A stretch of DNA of 64,000 bases. Origin: Annulohypoxylon bovei var. microspora (lineage: Eukaryota; Ascomycota; Sordariomycetes; Xylariales; Hypoxylaceae). Location: NCBI GenBank assembly GCA_022836615.1, contig MU405311.1, positions 62,001 to 126,000 on the forward strand, given 5' to 3'. Position numbers and translations under genes: made by a program. This document shows, piece by piece, positions 45,009 through 53,808 of the stretch; position 1 is the first letter of the stretch, and every line of letters starts with the position of its first letter. The notes below the pieces were generated by a model. The model saw nothing but the letters and a program-made list of their open reading frames with translations. It searched no databases and was not told where the DNA came from.

Positions 45009-45666
45009 TCTAGAACTCCGCAATACCCAATTGCTATGATGAGAATATTAATTGTCAATATATTCCTCGCCTTTCCTTCTCATAAATATTTTACTCCTGG
45101 AAGGTAGACGAACCGCAAAATGAGAGACGCACGCAAAGTCTTGTGAGATCTCAGAGCATTGCTGACGATCTCTGAACCTGCAAGGAACGTCATTGGTGAT
45201 AAGCAAGTGTTGAATCAGAGCACTGCTCCATGATGACTAGGTAATTAGTACAAGTCGAAAATGCTTTTAGGCAGACGCGTCGTGGTAGTAGCTTAAGTTG
45301 AATTTCAAGAATGCGAAGGCATAAATACGGTAAGTTTGTTTGGCGCGAGGATTGAAATCCGCTAGTGTAGGTAGTTAAACAGTATCCACTAATAGCGGGA
45401 TATCGTCGATCAAGTCTATTTTAGTCAGCAGCGCCTAAGTAGGTACCTAGGTACATCGCCTTAATCACCTAACGCGTCCGCCACTCGCTATCAGGTGACC
45501 AGTTTTCATCTACGACCCACATGCAAGCCCAATTGAAGGTACCTACTTATTATTTCACCTACGAACGCTATCAAAGCTGGCATATTCAAGACGATACCTT
45601 GTAGCTATATTGCGTTTTCGGACTACTATACCAAGGCTATCCACGAAGCTAGTTCTGTCCCCCAAG
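45009..45666. other. divergent promoter, exonuclease and LSm5 genes
   Basis: 658 bp shared upstream region. ACGCGT boxes lie at 45275-45280 and 45472-45477, and a TAGGTACCTAGGTA block at 45439-45453. No open frame of note. Confidence 0.55.
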
Positions 45667-46195
45667 ATGGCATCCCAACTTCTACCTTTAGGTATTTGAA
45701 TTCTCAATTATAAATATCAAAATAGAGCAGTGTAGCTCACATGTCACAGAACTCATCGACAAGTGTGTCGGCTCAAGGATATGGGTCATTATGAAGGGTG
45801 ACAAGGGTATGGCATATGTCTGTTCCGATAGAAGTGTCCTCGTAACTAATAATAAAATTCGCTAGAATTCAGCGGAACACTCCTCGGTTTCGATGACTAC
45901 GTCAGTAAGTAGAAATCCATGACATTCTCAGCTTACATGACGCAGGCTAACAACATTTATAGACATGGTTCTAGAAGATGTAACTGAATTGTATGCATAT
46001 CTACTATAGGACACTTGTTTGATACATTTCTAATAGCACATAGCGACTACTCTGGAAACCACACGAAGCTCTCCAAGATACTACTGAACGGTAACAATAT
46101 CTGCATGGTACGTCCTGAGATCGGTTCCATCTAGAAATTATACTCACCATATACTATAGTTAATACCAGGAGGAGAAGGCCCTGTAGCTACATGA
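45667..46195 (+). CDS. lsm5: LSm5, U6 snRNA-associated Sm-like protein
   Basis: Member of the Lsm2-8 ring (binds the U6 3' end) and the Lsm1-7 ring (mRNA decapping). Six small exons: 45667-45691, 45750-45806, 45866-45904, 45963-45990, 46044-46107, 46160-46195. They total 249 nt and encode 82 residues; phases are 1, 1, 1, 2, 0. No single open frame reveals it. The joined protein starts MASQLLPLELIDKCVGSRIW, continues with MKGDK and EFSGTLLGFDDYVNMVLEDV (Sm1 motif) and LLNGNNICMLIPGG (Sm2 motif), and ends GPVAT, the full LSm5 length. Exon 5 must use the second of two TAG acceptors 7 nt apart; the first brings an in-frame TAG. Divergent from the exonuclease gene. Confidence 0.95.
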
Positions 46196-46554
46196 TTAAA
46201 CCAAGACCTGGACGAGGAATTCCACGATTAATTAGGAGATGCTATTGGTAGTGAAGCATAGCTAAACGGCAATCATGCGCTGAACGGTTATGAAGGAGCA
46301 AGCATCTCATGAATCATGATGGCTATCGAATCAGGAGTACGTGGTTATTATGGTGAAGACGACCTAATAAAGGGGTCAAGTCAATTCATAGGCAATTATG
46401 CCACTAGACGAACCGCAATTATCTGAAGGGAAGTGAACCGCAGTACAATAGAAGCAACTCTCAACCGTAACGCCAGGTATATCCCCATGCCCTTGTCCAT
46501 TATTCATCGTGAGAACGCCACGCCTGAGAATGCCATGCCATAGTAACAAGGAAC
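46196..46554. other. convergent intergenic, lsm5 and rpb11 3' ends
   Basis: 359 bp containing both 3' UTRs. No gene or repeat seen. Confidence 0.6.
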
Positions 46555-47183
46555 CTATTTGCTGTGGGCACCACCACCGGAGTTGTGGTCATCTCCAGCG
46601 CCGGCCATGCGGCGAAGCTCGTACTCTCGGGTGAAGTTCTGCGCTAACTGTCCGAGGGAGGCGACGAGCTGCTTGCACACTTCGATGAACAACTCACGAG
46701 GGGTGATGGTACCGTCAGTCTGAAGACGGATCAGGACCTCGGGAACGTTGGGATGGGCGACTGAGTGACGATTAGACTCTTCGTTCTGAATATATATATG
46801 GAGTAGATTCTTACCTTTGTAGCCAGCCATCATCGCGTGAGGGTGCTGCTTGAAGTGCTCGGCGAGAAGGTTGCCGATGGTATGATCCTCCTTCATAATG
46901 ATGAAGTCCGAAGTGTTGGACATGCCTGGATTCATTAGTATCAAGCAGTAATTTTAAATTGCCAAATGAATCTGCTTACCTGCGAAAGGCTTCTCGGTGA
47001 TCTTCTTCTCACCATCGTTCAGGAGGAAGAGTTCGAAACTGAGAGGCTGTTAGCTTGTAGTCATGTATTAGCACTAAACAAGTGTTCTAACGGGGTAACC
47101 CGATTAGCTAGACCAGGCTTGTTGATGGCATCTTTCTTAGCCGGGTTGAGGTTGGGTTCACCACCCGCATCTTCTGAGCCCAT
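46555..47183 (-). CDS. rpb11: RNA polymerase II subunit Rpb11
   Basis: Small assembly subunit that pairs with Rpb3 as the alpha-like platform of Pol II. Reliable exons: up to 46980 (starting near 47040 with FELFLLNDGEKKITEK), 46925-46815 and 46760-46555. The joined core reads KEDHTIGNLLAEHF, then AGYK joined to VAHPNVPEVLIRLQTDG, the Rpb11/AC19 dimerisation motif. FELFLLNDGEKK and TREYELRRM place it with Rpb11 rather than AC19. The start is less certain. The ATG at 47183 opens a frame reading MGSEDAGG and an intron must lie between about 47100 and 47038, but no clearly canonical donor is in the right phase. Candidates are GTTACC with CTAACAG, or a 41-nt GTTTAG...CTCAG intron. The C-terminus is Gly/Ser-rich. 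Confidence 0.87.
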
Positions 47184-48342
47184 GGTGAATGATAGTAGAC
47201 AGCAAGGTACTGTATGATGTAGATTTTGTGTGTTGAGAGAAGGATGGAAAGGATAGTGAACTGTGTGGTATTTTGGACCAAAAATGCAGACTGAGGTACC
47301 TATGAAAATCTGAGGCCTTGTTGCCTAAACGAATTGGAGAGTCGCCCATGGTTGCGCGAGTGAAGTTGACGGCGATGTCGACAATGAGTTTAGAGGGAAG
47401 GTTTGAAGGACAGGTCTTAGGAGCTTTGGTTGATGTTCCCAACTTCGGGAGACCGCCTCCTTGTCCCATAATAAACCTTGGGCACATCTAGAGATATGTG
47501 CACCTTCCCTCTGGAATACAAGTATCGTATTCTATCATCGTTCCTTCCCACATCTTCCTACAGCAATGGGGAAAGGGGAAGGGACAACGTGAAATCGAAC
47601 AAAGTTTATGAAATATTACTAACCGGTCGGGAGCGTTCATCGTTGCTCTTTTTCAGAAAGAGGTAATCGACAGCAATAATTATATATGTATTCAGCTTCA
47701 AAGTAGAAGTTGGAATATGTTTGTTTTGTAAATGTTAAGTTTGTGATATTCTAAACTGATGTTTACAAGATCAAGAACATGAATGAATGAATGATCAATG
47801 ATCAATGCCAAATACTTACATGTACATTCTCGCCCTGTCAAAGAGCAGCATTTGAACCAATCGGGTAGAGTTCGGCTAAATATTTCTACTATGAAGTTCA
47901 TGCACGGACCAGTAGTTCTAGTCTCTAGGTACCTAGGTGCCTATTGCCTCTATAAACTATGAACACGCCCCCCCTATCATAGTGGCAATATATCTCCTTG
48001 GATTGGCTGAACACTTACAATAAGAACCTGCTTAGCTGAAGCACCTAGTCTAAGCACAACAAATAAGATATTAGCTAAATTATTGATTTTACTTAGTTTT
48101 AGACCTGACCAACATCACTCTGAATACACACTAGAAGGAATGTATGCATGAATACGTCCATTCGTTGGATGAGGGTTCGATGTACATGCCTATGAAACTC
48201 TCCACGGGTCATCCCGCCCAACGCCGTGGCTATGCAAAGAAGCAGACTATTAAAATACACTCGACCGTGCCAATTGTGATTCAACCGTCATAGGAAGATA
48301 ACCTAGGCGAAGTCCAATTGCCTTACCTATTCCTGTCTGCCA
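47184..48342. other. intergenic: rpb11 upstream region and ubiquitin protease 3' flank
   Basis: 1.16 kb. Minus-strand frames at 47158-47487 and 47698-47901, and one at 48099-48284, show no family features. A TAGGTACCTAGGTGCCTA block lies at 47926-47943. It probably holds the rpb11 promoter and the downstream UTR of the ubiquitin protease gene. Confidence 0.55.
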
Positions 48343-50607
48343 TCAACTATTAGGACGATGAAGTGGAATGGTAGGGTCCACCTTCTCCCCATCTGCTAGG
48401 AAGGGTATAAGGCTTGACCATATGGACTTTGTCTTCTGTGGTCGGGTATTGTGAGCCTCTACCGTAGGCTCATTATCATTCATCTGGCCGCCGACGTTGT
48501 CCCGTACGGCCACCGCCTGAATCGGCCTCTGAAGCCGCTCAGGGGTTGTCGTGGTGCCAAGTCGCTTATTACTCTCAAGTGAAGCATTCATTAACATTCC
48601 TCCTATACCGATTATTCCTGTACTGTTCCCATCGTTCTGCTCTCCCAGAGAGGTTGTGGTATCATCGCCCTTCCTGATTTCATGCCGAGTCGTAGAAACG
48701 AGAACCGAATGCGGATCGACGCAATCGTAGAAAATCATGAAAACTCCGCCCTGTGCTAGAACTGTCTCTTCGGACACCTCCCATACGTTCTCGTCACTCA
48801 ACCGCCACCACTTTTCGTCCGAATCCTGTTCAGACTTCTTACTGTTATCTCCATCGACTGACGTACTCTCGTCAATTGTCGCATTGCTGTCATCTGCGTC
48901 ATCAAATGATTCGGTCTCTTTGTTGGGTGCATCATTAAGTTTCGAAGGTTCACAAGGATGCTTTCGATAACAGATGTAATGACCATTTTCGTGCCGTCCT
49001 TGGTGGGTTATTACCGCGCGGAGCTCGTAGATCGGCCCACTAATCTTGGATGGTTTCAGGTCGCCTGAAACCATGGAAGATTTCGGGTCTGTAACCCACT
49101 GCTCTTCATCTCCCAACGTGTTAATAGAAGCAGCCGTGTCGTTGTCGGCAGAACTAATAGGACCGCCGGCGCTCCCTATGCACCACGGGCCGAGGTCAAG
49201 GGACCTTGGAAAGCGCACCGCTGCGAGGTTCTTGAACATACGTCCCGTACTCTCGTCAAACACTGACCGATTCATGTGAATCGCAAGACTTTGAGGTGGT
49301 CGCGCTATGGCAACTTGTTTGGTTTTGGTAGAGCTAACTCGTTTCTGTACTTGGCAGTTATCTCTTACGGTTGTCTCTCGGAAGTCGTCCTCTTCAAGGG
49401 CAAGCTCCACAGCCTCCAGCCGGGAAATAGGTCCTTGAAGGTCGGCTTCACCTTTGCTACTCTCTTTGCCGCGAGATATAAGCATTTTGAGCAACCTCTG
49501 AAGCTTCAGTAGCGTACATTTGGCGCATTCAACCCCCTCTATGGTCTCTAGGTCTGTGTAGGAATCTAGTCGCTCGAAAAGATCATGTCCCGTTTGCTCA
49601 AGCCCAAGATTAAGAGTGAGACAGTTGAATGGGATCATGGAAAGCCCGTCAGAATGGCCGCACTGAACACATGCGACTCGTTGTGCCGCCAGACCTTCTA
49701 AAGGGTTTCTCAAAATTCTCGCGTCTGACACGGATTTGGAAATCGCCGGTAGTGACTGGTACCCACTGTCATCACTATGTTGACTATCTTCGGTATCATC
49801 TCTGACGCCGATTAATTCAAACCCGGATGAACGACGTTTGGGTTTCGCCGCCTTCAAGATCTCTTTTTCGACTTCGTCTAGTATTTTGGAGAAGTATTCT
49901 TGCGCGTCCTGCTGTTGCCATGTGTCTAGAGACTTTAGCTTTTTCGGCGTCCACAAGGTCTTTCCATTATAACTGGCATCCGTCAACTTCGATATGAGGT
50001 CCCGTAAGGATGTTGCCGAACCCGATTCATCGTCGTTCTCAGGCTTGTCTTGTTCTAGACCTCTAGCAAGATAGGACGGAAATGGCTTCAGCGACGAAAG
50101 TCCCTGTAGGATGCTGTTCTGGAAGCAGGAATTGTCGTAATTTCCTAGGCCAGGAGGTTGATCGGTCTTGTGCTTGACGAGGGTGCTGCTGGATAGACTA
50201 GAAAGGCTTCTTCTACCGGCATCAGCGACAGATGTGATGATGCCGCCTGATCCGTCCATCCCAAGTATTCGTCTAAGAAGTTCGCTCTTCGCAGTGTATG
50301 ATCGAGATCGCGCCGGTCGCAGAGATTCCGAGATCGGGAAGGTGGGTGGGTTGAGCCAGTTATCAAGAGCATAGAGTACATCCGAGGGGATTATAGTAAT
50401 TAAAAAGTCCCAAAGAAGCTCTCCGGGATGTCGAGGTCTGTTGAAAGGCGAAGAATGTAGAGACTGGTAGAAGATGGTGAAGAGAAGAAGTACTATAGGA
50501 ATAATGACACTGGGTTGCTGTAATCGATCCAATAAAGTTCCTTGAGCATAGTAAGAATAGAAATTACCGGGAGGGTCGAGTTGTGTCTCTAGATGATGGG
50601 AGTGCAT
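48343..50607 (-). CDS. membrane-anchored ubiquitin carboxyl-terminal hydrolase (USP family)
   Basis: Cysteine protease that removes ubiquitin. The ATG at 50607 gives 754 residues; upstream in frame only TTG is available. One hydrophobic segment near residues 32-49 (PSVIIPIVLLLFTIFYQSL) precedes the catalytic domain, so it is probably anchored with the protease in the cytosol, like yeast Ubp1 (ER), yeast Ubp16 or human USP30 (mitochondrial outer membrane). The Cys box is GLGNYDNSCFQNSILQGLSSL minus its ends, nucleophile Cys161. QQQDAQEYF follows, and a zinc-binding pair is visible in CVQCGHSD with ECAKCTLL. The His box is HQGRHENGHYICYRK. Large acidic and Ser-rich insertions split the C-terminal half, and the tail is disordered. 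It is not clear which membrane it uses. Divergent from alb1. Confidence 0.92.
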   Translation of the reverse strand: MHSHHLETQLDPPGNFYSYYAQGTLLDRLQQPSVIIPIVLLLFTIFYQSLHSSPFNRPRHPGELLWDFLITIIPSDVLYALDNWLNPPTFPISESLRPARSRSYTAKSELLRRILGMDGSGGIITSVADAGRRSLSSLSSSTLVKHKTDQPPGLGNYDNSCFQNSILQGLSSLKPFPSYLARGLEQDKPENDDESGSATSLRDLISKLTDASYNGKTLWTPKKLKSLDTWQQQDAQEYFSKILDEVEKEILKAAKPKRRSSGFELIGVRDDTEDSQHSDDSGYQSLPAISKSVSDARILRNPLEGLAAQRVACVQCGHSDGLSMIPFNCLTLNLGLEQTGHDLFERLDSYTDLETIEGVECAKCTLLKLQRLLKMLISRGKESSKGEADLQGPISRLEAVELALEEDDFRETTVRDNCQVQKRVSSTKTKQVAIARPPQSLAIHMNRSVFDESTGRMFKNLAAVRFPRSLDLGPWCIGSAGGPISSADNDTAASINTLGDEEQWVTDPKSSMVSGDLKPSKISGPIYELRAVITHQGRHENGHYICYRKHPCEPSKLNDAPNKETESFDDADDSNATIDESTSVDGDNSKKSEQDSDEKWWRLSDENVWEVSEETVLAQGGVFMIFYDCVDPHSVLVSTTRHEIRKGDDTTTSLGEQNDGNSTGIIGIGGMLMNASLESNKRLGTTTTPERLQRPIQAVAVRDNVGGQMNDNEPTVEAHNTRPQKTKSIWSSLIPFLADGEKVDPTIPLHRPNS

Positions 50608-51214
50608 CCTGGTGTTTGCGAGCAACGTTATCGCACGATGGCCCAGGTGAGCATGTGATGATGTGAAATCGTGGTTAAGCTGCGAAGTTGTCAAATATCA
50701 AGTATTAAAGTAGAGCGAGTTTTGCGAAATTAATGAAGACTAAGGTCGCCATGGCAAAGAGAAGCTGTTTTCATGTCGCGCGTCCTCTTTCTGCCTTTTT
50801 TGTAAGTACGTATTGCGATATGAAAGATGGAATTCTATTATGTCTGGTTTCAATGTTCAATGTTGTTAATTGGAGGAAATGTATTAAGTTCTTTCGAGGA
50901 AACAAGTCTACAGGGCTGATGCGACAGTTTATTTTTAGTGGACCAAGCAAAATGTCAGATGAATCTTGCCAATTACATAATGACTCCTACCTAAATGTGG
51001 AAAGAGACCCGCTGATCTTCGATCGCTAGTCTGTTCTGTCATTGGCTGACTACAGCTGTCACGCAGGTCCATCCTTGTATCTGAGATAAAAAATCGGTAT
51101 CGCGGAACCTTGCGGGGCACATTTTTAGAAAATGCATAGAAAGTGCTGCGACCTGTGTATCTTTGTCTAAAAGTCAAAAGCACATAATCAAAATACACTA
51201 ATCTTGCGGCAATC
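50608..51214. other. divergent promoter, ubiquitin protease and alb1
   Basis: 607 bp. Overlapping frames on both strands (50733-51029, 50935-51216) have no recognisable motif and sit where promoters are expected. Confidence 0.55.
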
Positions 51215-51835
51215 ATGGCTAAAGGTGTGATCGCAAAGAAGAAGAAGGGTGCGCAATTCTAGCCTAACAATTCCTCTTCAATAGACTATTCAAATAACTA
51301 ACAATTTTTATGAATAGGTCCTTCGGTTCACTCCCGGGCTGCAAGGCGCGCTACGTCTCCAGGTATCGACACTGACAAGTCATTGAAGAATGTCCAGCCG
51401 CCTGCTGAATCAGTCGACCACCGACCTTCCATACTTTCCATTCACCAAGGAGCTGGTGTTACGAAGAAGACAAGGAAGAGTAGGAACATGAGCACCAAAG
51501 CGCGAAAACGATACGAGAAAGGGCAGGATCGCGCGACCGCAGTCATGGATAGGAGAGAGACGAAGATTACTAAGAGTAAAGGGCAGTCACGAACAATACA
51601 AACAAGACGAAAAACTTGGGATGACATCAACAACCAAATACCAGCAACAACTAAGAAAACTCAAGCAGAGGTGGACGGTGAAGATGACCAGGAAGTATCC
51701 GAGTGGGAGGATGAAATGGACGACGCACAGATCGAAGAGGCTCCCGAAAGCACATCAGCAATAGACAAACCCCCCATACAGGAGGGCCCAGAGGCTATGG
51801 AAGAGGAACAAAACGATGAAGATGAGATCCTATGA
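51215..51835 (+). CDS. alb1: pre-60S shuttling factor Alb1
   Basis: Small basic/acidic protein that partners Arx1 on late pre-60S particles and returns to the nucleus with it. Two exons, 51215-51248 and 51318-51835, give 183 residues. The first exon encodes MAKGVIAKKKK; the join gives KKKKGPSVHSRAARRATSPG, the typical Alb1 opening. A Lys/Arg-rich middle (KKTRKSRNMSTKARKRYEKG and DRRETKITKSKG) includes the conserved K-x-x-K-S/T stretch; WDDIN follows, and the tail is strongly acidic (EVSEWEDEMDD...EEEQNDEDEI). Length and charge layout match the family. Tandem with the MFAP1-type gene downstream. Confidence 0.88.
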
Positions 51836-52251
51836 TTTTAGGGTGTATGGATAGATATTCGGGCATTTTCGGTGCAGGAAGATACAGCCCATAATTTTCA
51901 TCTTTAATTATTCTCCCCGCCTCGAAGTATTTCATGAAAACTATTCCATACATACCTCAAATCAACAACAACTACGAATCAACCTAGATGAATTTCTGTG
52001 TTAATAGAAATCCGAGTTCGAGGTAGGTAGGGACCCACTGAAAAGTCTTATCGTTATCGATAAAGAAATAATTGACTCCACAGGCTGCTCCACCTAGGTA
52101 TGTATGTACCTTCGCGTTTATCCTCTTGGATACAAATTATTTAATGGCTTAGCTTCTTAGTATCTAGGGAAAATCAAGATTGAGAATCCCCATCTTCAGC
52201 TTCGCGTTCTAATTTTTAATAATAAATACCCTCTCATATGACTCCTTCAAA
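51836..52251. other. intergenic between alb1 and the MFAP1-type gene
   Basis: 416 bp, AT-rich: the alb1 3' UTR and the next promoter. A CACCTAGGTATGTATGTACCT block lies near 52091-52111. No gene seen. Confidence 0.6.
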
Positions 52252-53643
52252 ATGCCACCCGCGATGAAGTCAAAAAAAATGACAGCGAATCCCGCGCGGC
52301 CTACGCGGTATCGCGCGGGAAAGCCAACAGGCGTGTCATCATCCGAATCCGAATCAGACGCCAGCGAAAGCGAAGCCGAGCAGCAACAGCAGACCAAGCG
52401 CAAAATCGCGCCGCCTCCAAAAGCGCCTAGTGCGGGCAAGATCATCAGCAACCTTAGCAAAGTAAACCTCGACGACCGCCGGAAGCAAGACCAGGAGGCC
52501 GAAACCAGACGTGTGGAGGCCGCGAAAGCAGCTCGCCTAGCAGCCGAGGAAGGTTTCGTTACGGAAGAAAGTGAGGATGAAGAAGAGAGCGAAGAGGGAA
52601 GTGGCGAGGAAGACAGTGAGGAGGAAGAGAGTAGCGAAGAAGAGACTCCCCGGAGATTGATGCTGAAACCGAAGTTCGTACCGAAAAATCAACGAAACAA
52701 GACATCCACCCAGGAACAGGATGAGGAGGCCAATCTAGCTGAAGAGGAAGCAAAGAAAAAGCAGGCCATGGATGATATGGTCGAAGAACAAATGCGCAAA
52801 GCCGCAGCCGCCCGCGCGACTAGGAAAGGGCACTGGAACGACAACGTGGACGAGGAAGAGGACGTCGATACCGAAGACGATATAGAACCCGAGGCCGAGT
52901 ACGCGGCGTGGAAGGTGCGCGAGCTGAAACGCATCAAGCGGGATCGCGAGGCTATCGAGGCTAGCGAGAAAATGAGAGAAGAAGTCGAACGCCGGCGAAA
53001 CTTAACGGAAGAAGAACGCAAGGCAGAGGATGATGAGTTCATAGCTAAGCAGAAGGACGAGAAAGACTCCAAGGGAAAGATGTCGTTCATGCAGAAGTAC
53101 TTCCACAAGGGCGCATTCTACCGCGACGAGGCCGAAGCCGAGGGCCTCGCCAACCGGGATATCATGGGCACGCGGATAACGGACGACGTCAAGAACCGCG
53201 ACCTGCTCCCAAAGGCGCTCCAGATGCGCGACATGACGAAACTCGGCAAGAAGGGCGCGTCTAAGTACAGAGACCTCAAGTCCGAGGATACGGGCCAGTG
53301 GGGAAGTTTCCGCGACACGAGACCGGGCAAGGAATTCGACCGGTACAACGTCGATGACAGATTTAAACCTGATAACTTCAGAGATAGATCTGGTCCGGGA
53401 GGAGCCAACGCGATTCCCCTTGGCGAGAGGAAGAAGCCTGTTCCCGGTGCGCCGGAAGGGCCTCGGGGTTCCGAACGGGGACGAGATCTGGATCGGGATA
53501 GCTACCGTCCGAGAGATGACTATGAACACAGAGACAGAGACAGACCCGATCGGGATGGCCACGGTGGTCGGAGGAAAAGAGACTCGTCGCGGGGTACGGA
53601 TCGCTACGAAAGTGACAAGAGGCGAAAGACAGATACCACATAG
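52252..53643 (+). CDS. MFAP1-family spliceosome protein
   Basis: Homologue of human MFAP1, a component of the precatalytic spliceosome associated with the tri-snRNP and with Prp38 (yeast Spp381 is the distant counterpart). One exon, 463 residues. N-terminal RPTRYRAGKP, then Ser/Glu-rich acidic runs and RRLMLKPKFVPKNQRNKT. The central coiled region is Glu/Lys-rich, with AAWKVRELKRIKRDRE. The conserved MFAP1 signature is MSFMQKYFHKGAFYRDE, followed by RDIMGTRITDDVKNRDLLPK and MQMRD-like MRDMTKLGKKGASKYRDL. The C-terminus is an Arg/Asp/Gly-rich RD-type tail (DRDSYRPRDDYEHRDRDRPD). The acidic and RD sequences are low complexity, which explains large shadow frames. Ends 165 bp from the convergent polymerase alpha gene. 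Confidence 0.93.
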   Translation: MPPAMKSKKMTANPARPTRYRAGKPTGVSSSESESDASESEAEQQQQTKRKIAPPPKAPSAGKIISNLSKVNLDDRRKQDQEAETRRVEAAKAARLAAEEGFVTEESEDEEESEEGSGEEDSEEEESSEEETPRRLMLKPKFVPKNQRNKTSTQEQDEEANLAEEEAKKKQAMDDMVEEQMRKAAAARATRKGHWNDNVDEEEDVDTEDDIEPEAEYAAWKVRELKRIKRDREAIEASEKMREEVERRRNLTEEERKAEDDEFIAKQKDEKDSKGKMSFMQKYFHKGAFYRDEAEAEGLANRDIMGTRITDDVKNRDLLPKALQMRDMTKLGKKGASKYRDLKSEDTGQWGSFRDTRPGKEFDRYNVDDRFKPDNFRDRSGPGGANAIPLGERKKPVPGAPEGPRGSERGRDLDRDSYRPRDDYEHRDRDRPDRDGHGGRRKRDSSRGTDRYESDKRRKTDTT

Positions 53644-53808
53644 ACTATATTTTGCCTGTCAATTCTATGCATACCGTCACACTATCCAGGTGGCTAAGTG
53701 GTAATTTGTCAGAAATACACACGTGCCGGCCAAAATAATGGTCAGAGACGCTGATCTTGATTCTTTCTCCTATTACGTATATATAATGCAGTGAATTCTA
53801 CGGAACAA

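Noticed and set aside
52559..53641. Minus-strand frames opposite the MFAP1-type gene
   Set aside because: Shadows of acidic and Arg/Asp-rich low-complexity coding sequence.
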